Source of the DNA: Ciona intestinalis | Taxonomy: Eukaryota; Chordata; Ascidiacea; Phlebobranchia; Cionidae | Length of the DNA: 64,000 nt | NCBI RefSeq assembly: GCF_000224145.3 | Contig: NW_004190364.2 | Location: 1-64,000 of the forward strand | Direction: 5' to 3' | Shown here: one piece after another, positions 28,605 to 42,300 of the stretch | Position numbering within the stretch: position 1 is the stretch's first letter | Layout: every line of letters begins with the position of its first letter | Program-made: the position numbers and the translations under genes | The notes under the pieces: generated by a model | Databases searched by the model: none | The model's input: the letters and a program-made list of their open reading frames with translations, nothing else | What the model was told of the DNA's origin: nothing

Positions 28605-29840
28605 TAATTTAATTGTAATTAAGCAAAGTATAATCTCTTACAACCATCACGAAACATGCTTTACTTTTGCATACAACCTTCAGGTTTCCTTTTGTCTGAG
28701 CAGTTTGCACGCATGTGTCTCATGTGATGGACTTTGATTACTCATTCCAAGAAATTCCCTCCTCGCGCGAATGAAACTTGAAGAATGCGTAATCAAATTA
28801 ACTTGTACAGCAAGGTCTTCTTAAACAGGCAGAATAACATGGTATCGCACTCTGCAGTGGCGACTGATTAACATGTTCTTGTAACAAATGTTTAGCATAT
28901 CGGATTTTACAAGCTGATTTCTATGTAAAGCACTGAAAATCGCAACAGCGTTTCTCATATTTATCGATTCTCACGCAAACTTCCCTAATCGTTATTTAAC
29001 AACTTAACGAGTCGTTAAGCGATAACTGTTAAGACCCGCAAAAAAATAAGCCAGCCGAAATGTCTCTATCAAGATTATGCAGCTTCGATTGCTACATAGC
29101 GATGCGCTGTGAAAAGTCACGCGAATATGACCTATTGCTATAATCGGCTTAAGAGAAAATAAATCTGAGTTGTCGATCTGACCAAATTTGTGGGTTTAGA
29201 TTTTATTTAAGTACAAAATGAGTGTCCCGTTAATTTTACACTAGCAAGTTCATGTTACGGCCTTTAACGCTGCGGCTATTTCTCCATTTATAGCTCCTGT
29301 GAATATAGAAAGCAATTAACTGTTGCCAACGTGATGCTTATCTTTATTTTAATGTATTTGTCGATAAGCAACACTTAACTGGTATTTTGTCCGTACGTCA
29401 AATCTTCATTCCATTCCACCCCAAGGGCGATGCCGTGGATGGTACGGACAGCACGCATTGTGCGTATAAGATAAAAGATGCGACTCACAATTCGTTTGAT
29501 AGTCGTATATGAAATCTTCATCGATTACGCATCAAGACTAGTCACAGCTTGGTTAAACACCTGAGGTATAAGTACTTACGCACGCAGCATTAATTCGGTA
29601 ATTGCTTAGAGCGCTCAACAGTCGACCAAAATTTCCAAGAAAACATGGACGTATATTTTGATTTTTGTAAACTAATCCAAAATTGGTAATTTTGTCCGGG
29701 TGTGAGTAAAAATATAAGAGAGCCAATGTCAGCAAAAGATTAAATGATAACATACTTGAACAGTATAGTGTTAGTACCGAGTTCAAAACTTTAAATGCCA
29801 TATATTCAGAACTGGTTTTTAGAAAGTTTAAATCGTTAAA

Positions 29841-32800
29841 ATGCAAAAGGTTACGTTTATTTTCATGAGTTTGCTCGTCACCTACAGCTGTTTAAGAAGT
29901 ACGGCCACCCACGCAAATATAAGTATGCACGATACATTATATAAATTAACTTTATAATTTAAACAATCTATTCCGCAAGTTCTTAAAATTGTTGGAGGCA
30001 GAACTGCTCGTCAAACAGACTGGCCGTGGCAAGCGACACTGATTATCACAAAACCCTTTGGCCTTCCGAAACGAATGGTATGCGGTGGAACGCTGGTTAA
30101 TCCATTCTGGGTGCTAACTGCTGCCCATTGTGTCAGGTGGGTTAACTACTTTATTGTTGGGTCTTGATTTATTGCTGTGTAGGAATATCTATCACAATTG
30201 ATTAATAGTTGCATTGCATACCATTTTTTATGCGCTACAAAATTTTGTTAAGGCCCGATACGAGGCGTTACCATAATATTTTCACTGTAAAACCACAAAT
30301 ATAAGCAATTGCGGTAACGCCATTTTAAATATTTACGAGGTGGGCGTTTTGTCCAAACAGTTTCGCGTGCCATAATTAAGTTGCGCTTTAGCCGTACTAA
30401 CAAATGCGTAGTTCATTCTGCATTTAAATTGAAATAAATTGAGTTTTGTATAATAACAGAGTTGGCTAGAATTTTAGTTGGTATGATAACACTAATGAAG
30501 TTTGGAACAACCCAAAGGTTAAACCAACCCTGGGATTACGTTGCGGTTTTAAATCAAAATAAACTGAAGCGTATATGTGTGCATATAATTCTCCCATATA
30601 TACCATGCGTTCTCACTATACACATCTCACTTATTGGACAAATTTAATTTTATATTATAGAAATTCGCAAACTGGCGGGGCGAGATGGTACATTTTAAAA
30701 ACCTTTTTTTCGTTTTTTTAAAAATATTCATAAATAAACTAAAATACTATCGTAAGCTTTGGAAATCATAGGTTTTAAATTCGTTTCCTTGCTGCACTGC
30801 TATAGGTTTTAAAAGGTGACTATACAGTACGATATCGTTTAAAAAGTTAGGATTTTTCTAACATTATTTGGCATTAAAACATGAAACGTTACAACTTGTA
30901 CCCCAGTTTCAAAATGAGCATCTTATTATTATGCTGTCTTCAGCAACTGAGAAAATGTTGTGTTCATTTGACACTGAATTTTAATACCTAATAACCGTTA
31001 TCGCCTTTTCTTGGGTCGTGAGAATATTGTAGGATAGTACGGTGAACAAGCACATAGTACTGTTTTTCGTCTATTATAAAATGGGGACTCATGCAAAAAG
31101 GTTTTAAAAAAGCAAACTAGCCCCATGTCCCAATCTACCTCACCCTACTTATCAGCAAAACATATGTTGCTACTATGTTAAAAAATAAAGCACTTTTTTT
31201 ACCTTTTTGCTCTTTAATTATAGTATTTTTAAAGGGTTCATGTTACGGCTCAAGTAAGTTTGAATTCATCTGAAGTCACCTTACCACAAAACAGACGTAT
31301 TTTTAACGACATATTTATTTCAGAGAATACAGGGCAATAACCGTAACGTTTAACACGTTTAATAGAACAAGCCAGCGAAACCACCAAGTTGCTGATGTTC
31401 AGACACATCCGTGTTACGACCCTACAAGTAAATATTACATAGTAAACATGACCATATTTTTATAGAATGTAAATATATTGATATCGTGAAGCTGAACGAA
31501 GCACACTGCGCGAATAGAGCGATGGCCTCGATAAGGGGACCGCCTGCTTGACCAAAGTTTAAAATAAATAATAACGGTCCTTCAATGACTCTATTCACAA
31601 CTTAAACTGGCTGCATTTATTTCATTTAGATCCACGACAAAGTGTAAACTTGGCTTTAGTGAGATTAAGGTACCCAGAACCGCTGTCCAGTGTGGTGTGC
31701 CTCGACGAAACTGTCCTTCAACGGGATTGGGTCGTATTAAGAGGTGGTGGTACCTTGCGTGAATGTATTGCTACAGGATATGGATTGTTAGGTAAATAAT
31801 ATATAAAATAAAGTGTTTGGATATCGGTTTTACTTATACATGCTGAAGCATTCGATATAAACTTGATATAAGCTTGGTTTAACTGCAATGCTTTTTAACA
31901 TTTCCCCTAAGTTGTTTATACTCGTGTTTTTAACAATTGTTGTGTTGTTAATATCTAATTCATTTCTTTGTTGTTTTAGTTAATTTAACCTTTGATGTTG
32001 TATTCGAATATTGGTAAAGACGTTATGTTTTGTTTACTGTGGCTCCCCGCGTAATAAACGTCTCACAGCAAATTATTTTAAGTACCGGCGTTGCTATATT
32101 TTATTTATGTCGCATTTGCATAACTTAGCATATAGTGGAGCGGGGGAAGATGAGACACTTAAGCGCATATTGCCAAACATTTCCAATCAACATACATGAC
32201 GGCTTTTGATGATTAGTAAAATCAAATTGTACGAAATATTCAACTTTTTTTTATGAAGCTATGAAACTAGTTTGATCGTTCACAAACTACAAAATGTTAT
32301 CGGCTTTGCTATGATTAAGCTAGTATTCAAACTTAGCACCTTATTATTTCGCATTTTCACCTGTTTAAAAATATTGTGTTTCTTTAACATATTATTTTAA
32401 TACTAAACAAGTTTTCGCTTTTAATGCGCTCTTTAGGTCGTTATAATACTGTCGAATAATTCTGTAACATTATTTTTCTGATTATCATTAAATGGGGGCA
32501 TGTAAAACGAAATCTAAAAAAAAAATAGTTTTGTCTGACCAAGTGTCCTATTATATTGCCCCGCCATATTGTACAAAATGACTAACGTGATCTTAACAAA
32601 AAGGACGATAAACAGAAAGGAAAAATACAATAGAAAAAAGTTGATCTAGTTATATGAAAATTTTTTTCAGCTTGGAATAGTACACAGATGTCCACCACCC
32701 TTCAAGAAGTTTTATTTCCATTCGTGTCCAAAAGACGTTGCGAAACGTTTTATTTGGACCAAATATCTGACGATAAAATTTGCAGCTATGGTGCGCATGG

Positions 32801-33190
32801 GAGGGACACGTGTAATGTGAGTCTTATGTGTTAATACATAACGCTGATATTAAAATCACGTTTTTATAGGGTGACGTCGGAGGACCATTGGTGTGTCCAT
32901 TAAGAACAACTCAAAATATTTGCAGAGGATATTACCTCGTTGGTGTGGTACATGGAGGTCGGGAGCCTTGTGGCTTAACCGGTGTTCCAACAGTATACAC
33001 GGCTGTTGGTCCAAACCTTCAATGGGTAAAACTGATCATTAACGAGTACGGAGGTACCATAGATGCTACACGACTAATATCTTGTAGTGGAAGAGCTACC
33101 CCCAAAAGCACTCGGCCATCTGCTCTGGATGTTTTTGGCTTGCATTTTTTACCAGAAGCCACAGAAAGTACAAACACCACGTCCACATAA
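29841..33190 (+). CDS. Secreted trypsin-family serine protease homologue, catalytic Asp and Ser lost
   Basis: Six exons join in phase: 29841-29922, 29980-30136, 31324-31427, 31630-31791, 32671-32816, 32870-33190; 323 aa. Residues 1-20 form a hydrophobic signal peptide ([17 protein letters not shown]). Activation site LK/IVGGR at 30/31. The S1 fold is clear: [18 protein letters not shown] with catalytic His77 kept. The position of catalytic Asp (usually D-I-A-L) is Asn121 in VNLALVRL. The GDSGGP motif reads GDVGGP, so catalytic Ser is Val220. Asp214, six residues before it, corresponds to trypsin Asp189, so the trypsin-type pocket base is retained. A Ser/Thr-rich tail of about 50 residues follows the domain. 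Such homologues act as cofactors, decoys or binding proteins; the role here is unknown. AATAAA at 33442 is a candidate poly(A) signal. Confidence 0.9.
30668..31148. mobile_element. Possible TIR element in intron 2 of the protease homologue
   Basis: Left GGGGCGAGATGGTACATTTT then AAAAACC; right AAAAAGGTTTTAAAA, GTCCCAATCTACCTCACCC, TACTT. The ends are roughly inverted and resemble decayed TATAGTAGGG-family termini. The interior is not shared with other copies seen here. Confidence 0.45.
32138..32577. mobile_element. Internally deleted derivative of the long TIR element, inverted
   Basis: Starts GTGGAGCGGGGGAAGATGAG then ACACTTAAGCGCATATTGCC (the right end of the long copies, inverted) and ends TTTTGTCTGACCAAGTGTCC then TATTGCCCCGCC (their left end, inverted). 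The interior keeps the parts around CTGTCGAATAATTCTGTAAC and GTTTGATCGTTCACAAAC but lacks about 0.9 kb. It lies in intron 4 of the protease homologue. Confidence 0.75.
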
Positions 33191-33884
33191 AATTGCTCTG
33201 TATTTGATTTTGATAAATAATACTAGCACAACAATTATTAAACTTCTTTGTTACAATACATCTTACGTATTAAGTTGTCCTTTTCACTATACTTAGAGTT
33301 TAACAAAATAATGCAATCTGTCGTATTTAAATGTACATTTACTATTTATTTAAATGTAGTTTGATTAATTGTCAATCATAAAGTTTCCCTGTACAGTAAA
33401 GAAGCTTTGCATTTTCTTAGTAAACAAGAGAGCACAGCTCTAATAAATGGAAACGAATTATTATAACTTGATATATATATGGACTTAAACCAAAAAAAAC
33501 AGGTAAACCAGCATGCTTCAATTTTTTAGGCGTTATTGCTTATATAAACATAAATTGCTCGGTGTATAACTTGGCATTGTTTATAATATCTATGCACTGT
33601 TTAGATAAAAGTAATGTTTCGTGACCAATAGTTTGAGCGTTAAGGTGTAAATAAGCCACATTCCTTAAATATTTCGAACCAAAACATCACGTAATGGTTT
33701 CCACGACCATATCTTCGACTTCATTTTGGCAGCGCATCAGAACTACGCTGATATTGTGTTTGAACTTTATGAGTGTGTGATAATGATACCACTGACCTTT
33801 TATAAACCACACACCGAACAGGTTGAATTATATACAATAGTCTCTTTGCTGTATAAACAGTCATTGGGTACGTTAGTGCCGATA

Positions 33885-34064
33885 TACAGTAGGGTGGGGG
33901 GAAGATGTGACACCTTTAGCACCCAATATCCAAATATCCTGATCGTGCTTTAAACAATTAACAACGGTCTATGGAAGTCGCGAGGATACGGTTTTATAAT
34001 CCTTTAAATGTTCTTTGTTTACTACTAAATGGGGCAGTGTCCCATCTTTCCCAACACTACTATA
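33885..34064. mobile_element. Short TIR element
   Basis: Left TACAGTAGGGTGGGGGGAAG; interior AACGGTCTATGGAAGTCGCG and ATGTTCTTTGTTTACTACTA; right TCCCATCTTTCCCAACACTA then CTATA. Same orientation as the copy at 59817. Confidence 0.83.
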
Positions 34065-34292
34065 TAATAGTAAGATGTTCATTTTGAATGCTTGTTGAAT
34101 CATATTGAAACTGCTGATATTTTATAGTTTGCGAGTTTGAACCACTAATCCAGTATAGTACTTTAATAAAATAGGCTGAGAATGGAATACGCACCTATCA
34201 TATTCAAGCTATATCACGGGTATTCTGTGTTTGACATTCGGTTTTAATCGTTTTGTCATTCCATAAGAAGTTTTTATCTTCTTCTGGCAACA

Positions 34293-34600
34293 GGTTCGGC
34301 GCCGTGGTAAAGTAGTTGGCGCGCCTGCCTGTAACCCAGAAGTAATGGGTACAAGCCTCGTTGCTGCTACCACTGTGGACGTATGTGTCCTTGGGCAAGA
34401 CACTTATCGGCATTTGCTCCAACGCAGTGGTCACTAATGGGTTGTCCATTTTATCATCCATACATGAAAAAGTTCAAAAAAATAATTATCCACAAGTAAC
34501 ATTCATTGTAACTTATAAGCTGGCACGAGGTGTATCTACACCCGTGTTATAACGACTGTCGTTTTCCGGCCACGCGAGGATGAAGAAAGTTACATTCATT
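34293..34600 (+). repeat. tRNA-derived SINE, full length
   Basis: The head GGCGCCGTGGTAAAGTAGTT resembles a tRNA 5' end with A box. GTAATGGGTACAAGCCTCG holds a degenerate B box. The body includes TGTCCTTGGGCAAGACACTT. The tail is CGTTTTCCGGCCACGCGAGG then ATGAAGAAAGTTACATTCATTC. Inverted and partial relatives lie at 5191, 17215, 24704 and 4112. Confidence 0.78.
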
Positions 34601-36315
34601 CAGGTCGAAAATATACGTCATTTAATTTATAAGTATGTCAAAGGTTTAAGCCGCTTCTAACGAAACTAATGTAAACTTGCTCACCGTTCGATGTCATTCC
34701 AACATCTTGCTGTTTCATCAGCTCGGCATTACCTCCATGGAAACTGAGACATTTCTTACGAAATTAAAAAATATTTCAAACTGAGATTGTATATAAAATA
34801 AATACATTAACCTCGCCGTACCCTCTAGCGAGTCTAACCCAAAGGTTATGGGTAGCTCTACGCTGACCATACACTTAACTACTATTGATCCAACCCACTA
34901 GTGACCTCAAGCACTGTCTAAATTGCCAAAAGTAAAACAAGTTCTAGATCACCACAGCCAAATAAGCTTTCTTACACGAACTCAAAAACATAAGAAAACC
35001 TTCAAGAATTGATGAATTTAATTAAGTTGTGTCCAGTACATGTTTTCTAAACAACGTACATACAACATTAGTAATCAGCAGTAATATATTAACAAATAAC
35101 AATGATATATCACAGATGTTTTTGAATGAGGTATGGAAATAAATACTTCAGATGATGGAAATCAAATCTGATTCCATAGCATAGCACCTGGAGTGAATCT
35201 GTGGCAAATAAAACACTCACTATGACACAAAATGAAGGTATTTGTAACATTTAGGAACTTACATCTCAAGATATTATTTTGGTCATATGTGGCATGACTG
35301 TATTAATACGGGGCGAACGTTGCACCAAGTTGTATGGCACAAAATTTGCTGTTACATAGGTGGTGTTTTTAACATGTTTGTCTAAACTACTGTATCTATG
35401 CTTTCCCTACTTGGAGGTAAAGACTTCTTGTTAAGAGGTATAGTATTGCATGAGGTGCCTACAACATACATGGTTGAAAAACTAACAAAACACCTGAAAA
35501 CACCATCATAAAATAAAATTACAATAGCTTCAAGTTGACCGTCAAGTGGTTAGTAGGAAAAATAAGAGATATAAACTGTCAACGTGAAAGAGATGTAAAT
35601 AAAACAACATGGAGGTATGAGGGTGATAAGAAAATTCGCAGAAACAAAGTGTTAGAATATTGAAAGAAAAAATGTTTGAATGTACAAATCATGTAAATGA
35701 TGCTTTAACAATATTGTTGAAGGCACACATTGCAACCAGGAACCATTTTAAACTATAGATGTTCTATTACTTTTTTGGTTAAAATAATAACAGCCAACAG
35801 ATCTAAGAAGTAAAGCAGTGCACAACTTATTAAATTGGTTCGTACACGACTTTCTTCTTATCGTTTTAAAATCATGAACACAGGTGGAACAACAGGGAAC
35901 AACACAAACTGAACTAGATGTGTGTATCATACAACGTTTAAAATCAATAAAATATTGAAAGCTTTTAAAGAAGTATTTTTGCTGCTTTAATGAAGAGTTG
36001 TCCCAATATTAAAGGCAGTAAATAAGGGAGATTGTGTCTCATTAGAAAATTATTCATTCTGAGAACAGAGTATGAGGTATTTGGTGCTATCTATTGCTTT
36101 GTACATATTTAAAAGAAAAGCAAAACAGTGCTGTTGCTGTTTAAACAACATAAAAACACTGCCCTGATCTTACTGTACAGTATATTGCAGTGCAAATGTT
36201 AAAAGATATACAAAACAATAATTATGCGCTACGTATTACATGGAGCAGAATTCAGATAATTGTGGCACATTTAATTAATATCATAGGAACAAGACGTTGT
36301 AATTCAAGAAAACTT

Positions 36316-39300
36316 TTATGTGACGTCAACCACTTCTTCACTGGAGGGCGATCTCTTGCACACGGATGATGATGTTAATGATTGCAAACTTTTCCGATTA
36401 CACAGATTAAGTGATGGCTTTCTGAAGCTATTTTCATGAGATGTCTTACCAGAATCAAGGATCATGTTGGAAAGATGGCCGTCCTGGAAAATTAAATTAA
36501 ATGTTTACTCGTTGAACAAGTTGCACTTAACACAGATAAAAGATGTCATACAGATTATAAACATTATATTCTTGCCACATAGTGCATGGGTTTTTAAATA
36601 GGGATATTGGGGTTTATGACTTATTTAGGCCAATTACCAACCAACCAAAATCATGCATAAAAAATTGTTACAGAATTTACATGGCCACCATGCAAACTTA
36701 TACAGTTTTAAAACATAGCTTTTTAATCTTTGCAACACAAAGCGATTTTGACTCACCATTAGAAAGGGAAGTCTTCCATGCAATCCATCAACCATTTGTT
36801 GAAGTTTTGCCTCAGCTTGGATTCGTTTTTCCCGTTCTGTTTGTAACTCAACATGAAGCACAGCAGCAACTTTTTCTTGATCTTCAACTTGTTTTTGAAT
36901 TGTGTCCAAAACCTTAAGGTAGAATACAAAGGTAAAGTAAGAGACTCATTTGACTTCATGTTGCTGACACATTCACTAATTATTAAACTAAAAAATATTA
37001 GGCGTTTCATGAATTTCTAAACCATATATGTTGTATTAAAAACTTTCTATTCTGCAAACAGATGTTCCAGGTAAAACCCATTAAAAACTAATCAAGGTAT
37101 ATTATTGATTTACCGAAGTTTTAATGACATTCACATCATCTTCACTATTAGTGGATTTCATTTTCAATTCATCAACTTGTTTCCATATGTCAGCCAACAT
37201 TTTGTTCACATCTTGTATTCGCATATCATGCTCATGTCTGCAAATGATCATATGTAATATATGTTGAATGTTTATACAAAGAATATAAGCAAAAAAATCA
37301 AAATCAAAATATACCAAGGCATAATGTTTCAGTTTGGTTTAAACTTTTAGTCAAATAGGTATTCTGAAACAATAAATATGTATGCTTATACATGAAAGTA
37401 AGCAACCAAAATAGATAAAACAGGACATAGTATTGGAACTTGGTTCAGGGTTTTAGTTAAATAAGTAGTCTAAAAATAAGAATATGTATTTCAATATTTT
37501 AACAACTTTCATTCTAACAAACCCAATATTTACGCGTATCATTTGTATGCATCCGTACATAATATCAGTGATATACCAATATCCTTTTTTTATAAAATGC
37601 TAATTTACAAAACTGATGCACAAAACCTCATGTTTACAACTCTAAACCTAAAAACATTGTATTAACATCAAGGTTTCAAGCCCATACCTCATAGCGTCCA
37701 TCTCTTGCTGCATTTCATTCCTCGCATCCGTTGCTTCTTCTAATCTTCGCTTTTTTAAAGCTTTAACTTGTTCCAACTCCTGTATATGAAAAAATCTTAA
37801 TTGAACTTGAACATTAAAGAATTGCAGGCAGAATTTTGAATCAAAATAAAAAAATACACTTTCATTCTAACAACATTGCAAACTAACAGTTCAAGTCACA
37901 TACCGCTTCCAAATCTCGTTTTACTCTTGCTTGAATATCCAATTTCTCTTCAAAACGTGATTTCATCTTTACAAGTTCATGAACTATCAGCTGCTTGTCT
38001 GATTCCTTCTCCAACAATGACTGAAGCTATTTTTTTAAAACACTTGGTCAATAAAACCATGTTACCGATAACACGAACAAACCATACCAAATAAATATGC
38101 AATTTCTGGTAAAAAACATGGACACTTGATATTTACCATCCGTATGTCTTGAGTGCCAGATGCACTGAGAATATGAGAAGAAGAATCAAACGACCACTTG
38201 TAGTGCTGGCGAGTTGCATCCAACGGAACAACACATGGTTGAGTTGGTGTGGGAGGAATGACATTGTGTTGGCTGGATTTGTTTTCTTTTTCCAAATCCA
38301 CTGAGGTATTTCTGTGCTGACCAGAGGAAGATAGTTCTAGCATAGCAGATGCTGCAGCCACAGCATTGCTCATCGCAACAAGAGGAGGAACAGAATCCAA
38401 CGTATGCACAGGAGATGTGTGCTGGTCGTTTATTCCCGCTATTGATGAAACAAATTGCTTTGAATCTTCATGTTGGTTGCTTGATGTTGTAACCGCTGAT
38501 GACGGATGTTTCTGGACACATTTGGGTGAAGATGTCGTAATATTATTTGATCTTTCTTTTTCTGGGGATGGTTGTTTTGTAGGTGTGAGATCTGCAATAC
38601 ATAAATAAGTCACCAACCTATGTAACCTATGGTATATAGGAGTGTAATAAGTTAAATAAGAAAGAAGGATAGAAGGACATAAAGGTGTGGCAGCTATTAA
38701 AATAAGGAACATATATGTCACCTTCACATTTTGTAGTAACAGGTGATACGGGTTGACGTAATTTCTCTTTTATTTTTCCTTCTTCTGATTCACTTCTCCT
38801 TTTCCTTAAATATTAATTTAAATTAATGGACATTACATTGCCATTAGGTATTTATTTTTAGATAGACAAGCTGTTGTTTTCAATACGACAAAAGTTGGTA
38901 AACTTTTCTAAAGTTTGTTAAACAGAAATAAATTTATCAAACTGCTTTAATGGCACTTTGGCAACAACTATTTTTAAAAGGCCAATGAGTAATTCCATAC
39001 TTTAAAGCAGACAAAATAACTTTTACAACTTCCATTCTCTCATAAGCCATGAGACTATGAGTGAACCCACGCTGTGTGACGGAAGGTTTTTTCTCTGTTT
39101 GGCAACGAGTAAAGCTCGCAATTTATAATGGTTTGGGAGTGCGTTAAAGCAGACAGAACAGCTAAGGTTGTCTGGTTTGCACAACGCGAGTGTATAGAGC
39201 AGACAAACGACTCGCACGCCTCACTCTCTTATATGTCTCACTACGAGCGAACGGAAAATACGCTGCGGTAGGAAATCGACCTGCCTTGGACCAAGGTTGC

Positions 39301-42300
39301 CATGTAGGGAACATAGAATGTGAACAAAAATTCAGTTTTACCTGTCTGGTTCTTTTTTCTGTAAGGTCTTTGGCGACATTATTTCAGGGTCGGGTAAAGA
39401 TCTTCTACAACACAAATAAAGAAATGTATTGAATATACAAAACTAAATTGTGTCAAAACAACTAACCGGTTACGGATAACTGGAAGCAAGGCGTTGGTAA
39501 GAGCTTCTTGGTGACGTGAAAATTCCGAGACATGAGTTGTTGTGTGACCGAGGGCCGAATGCCACGGTTTAAAAGCGGATCTCATATTAAACGGCACTGC
39601 GAATGGCATTCAATATTAATAGGAACGAAAAGGCGAGAGTAGCGTTAGGAACTTACGTCCGTAACACATCGGTGGTGGTGGGGAGAGAAAGAGAGACTCC
39701 TCCACTTTTTCCTCTTTCATTCTCTTTTTGACAGGAGATGCCGCGAACTCGGGCTGAGATAAAACAGGGAAAATGAACTTCGAATTGTTTCGCGATAAGA
39801 GCAAATATTAAGAACTTAAACCACAGAAATCGAAAAGTAAAATATAAATGTCCACTTTAAACAAACTACACATGGAACTTTTGTTGACTGTTTCGTTTGC
39901 ATTTATGTTAAAGTTTATGTGTAGATTTTTAAGTAAGCGCGCGGCCCCAATAATAATTAGTGTGGATAAAGTGCAAACCTACTACATTAACATCGTAGGA
40001 TGTTTAAGTTTCAGTTTATTTCAATAGTTTGCTATAATAGATACGAAAGTAGATGAGCAGTGGGTAAGCTAAAGCAGGAGGTCGCTTGTTTGTCCAAGCC
40101 GTCTACCCGGTTCAAGGGGCGTCTCGAGTCTCGACAGCACGCTCAACTTCAATAGGCGGAAGGCCTGTTCAGCCCGCAGGGACAATGGATTGTTAAAATC
40201 GACGAGCGAAGGCATTACCGCGGATCGCGGCGCGCACAAAAGAGAGAGAGGCGGTATCCTTATCCAAGAGAAAAACACGCAAGAATTTTATTTTATCTTA
40301 TATAATATTTAACCTAACAAAACCAGAGGCGCCGTTTCTTTTTTTGACATTTAAAACGTTGTTTTGTACACAATGCGACGCAGGCAGGCGAAATGCCTTC
40401 TATATTATGAACGCTTAAAACGATTGCGCGGAAGCATACGGAGCTATATTTAATCTGCTTGCTGTCTAGCCGATTGACTACACTGCGACCATATGTAGAA
40501 ATCATTACAACCAATGACGTTTTTTTCCAGTTCCAACAAAGGAGGTAGTTTAAACCTGTGTGGTTAATTTAAAAAACCGCCAGCCTTTAACATAGGTTGA
40601 AAAAAGAATTTAGAAGCACCAGGTATTGTTGAATGGTATCAATGTTACCAATATTTTTAAACCAATTGACCATAACTGGACAGGCCACAAACAAAATAAA
40701 TCAACAATTGTCATGTATGAACTTTTTGCATTTCATGTTCATACTTTGCAACAATAATCCATCAATTTATTAATTCAAGCCAGGATTGTAAAGAGACAAT
40801 TAATTAAATATGACAAGTAATCTTGCAGAATGCGTCAGACTTTAACTTTAGATGATATGAAGTTTCCTGTGGCATCTATCACGCTAGCACTATGTTGAAG
40901 AAAATAAACCTTAGTACACGGAAATCAGAATGCCAAGTGGGTTCGCGCATGGGAATACCCGCATGAACCACGATGACTTGATGTCTCGCACGTTTTTATG
41001 GCGTTGATGGTAAAAATGGATGAAGGAAATACTGTGATCTATGACTAATAACGTGCGAAGAAAACATTAAAGGGAAGCAGACATTATGTTTTAAAACATT
41101 TTCACGATTAAATGATTGTTTCATATGAACGTCTTCTGATTCAAATAAAGGACTTAAATAAAAATTCTTTTGTGTTTAGTTAAAAATATTTTTATTCTCA
41201 GTTATGTTACAATTGCTGGTCCAGGATACGGTTTGATATTTAATGTTGTAAATAAAAAACGTCAAACAAACTCTTAGTGTTTTTTAATAGCAACAAAATA
41301 TAAAATACATATAAAGCTTTATACATTGTACAATAAAAAACCCATTATTTCATATACACTTACTTGTTTTCTTTTAAGCGAAGAATGTAAACTTGGCGTA
41401 TTAAACCCGAATGGGGAATTACTGAAGTTGAACTTTGCTTTTAGAGATTTTAACAGATTCTCTAAATCGTTTTGCTTTCCTGACTCTTTATCTTTGGGAA
41501 CCAATAAATAATTCCTCCAGTTTTCAGGATCAAATCCCCAATGACAAGTATGTTTCTCTAAACCTCTGGATAATGAATTCATGTTATGAATTGTCATATA
41601 AATATAACACACAAACATAAAAAAAACGGAGACAACCTGTGGGAATGTGAAACAAATCTTGCTGGTGAGAATGAGATGCGACAATCCAAGCAAGAAACAC
41701 ACGGAGAATCAGGAGACAAATAAAACTCTGGGTAAAAAATTCCGTCTCCACGACCAAAACATTCATGGTATACACGTATTCCTTTGATATCACACTGTAA
41801 TAAATGGTTAAAAAGGTAAATTATATATATATATATATATATTTATACATACAGTCTTTTTATTTTTGTTTTACTCATTTTATTTCCAAACACTTCAATA
41901 AATAAAACATTAAAACAGTGCACAGTTACTTTCGAACACGTTGTGGAAATATAGAATATAATATAGAGAGAGAGAGATTTTATGATATAGATATTGGCCT
42001 ATGTAAGATATTAAATAAACAATATATTGCTGACATGCCATCAACTGCATTATATTATTATTATCCTTATGAACTACATGTACCAATGATGTCAAAACAA
42101 ACCATATCTCTGAATGTCACAGGAACCATACAGTGGGAAGGAAGCTGCAGAAATGTCTCATATGGAAATAGTATGAGCAGATTTATCAGGAAAAACAAAC
42201 TATTTTTGAAGCGCAGCACTAAAATCAAACTGGCAAAAAGACCCACAAGTTCATGTTAGATATATCCCCTATATATTATATATACATAGAACATAGGTAT

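Larger units (their letters stand above)
27787..29840. other. Intergenic region upstream of the protease homologue
   Basis: Holds TIR-family sequence at 28165-28310 and 28409-28604. The rest (28610-29840) is AT-rich with no exon I can support on either strand. It should include the promoter of the gene starting at 29841, but no core element is clear. Confidence 0.45.
33191..36315. other. Convergent intergenic region between the protease homologue and SKI
   Basis: About 3.1 kb holding a short TIR element (33885-34064) and a full SINE (34293-34600). 34610-36315 is AT-rich non-coding sequence that may include a long SKI 3' UTR; no poly(A) site is certain and I see no exons. Confidence 0.5.

Noticed and set aside
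32888..33190. Stand-alone 100-aa gene starting MVCPLRTTQ
   Set aside because: It is the last exon of the protease homologue; the frame enters through an acceptor at 32868-32869 with GDVGGP before the supposed Met.
34297..34360. Possible tRNA gene
   Set aside because: It has A- and B-box-like blocks, but the stems do not pair well and it is followed by a SINE body and tail repeated elsewhere.
38062..38727. 221-aa continuous minus-strand protein
   Set aside because: Only 38137-38591 is a SKI exon; the ends are intron sequence beyond a clear donor and acceptor.
40069..40514. Minus-strand frames in SKI intron 5 as alternative exons
   Set aside because: No flanking splice pattern, no homology I recognise, and the adjoining SKI exons join in phase without them.
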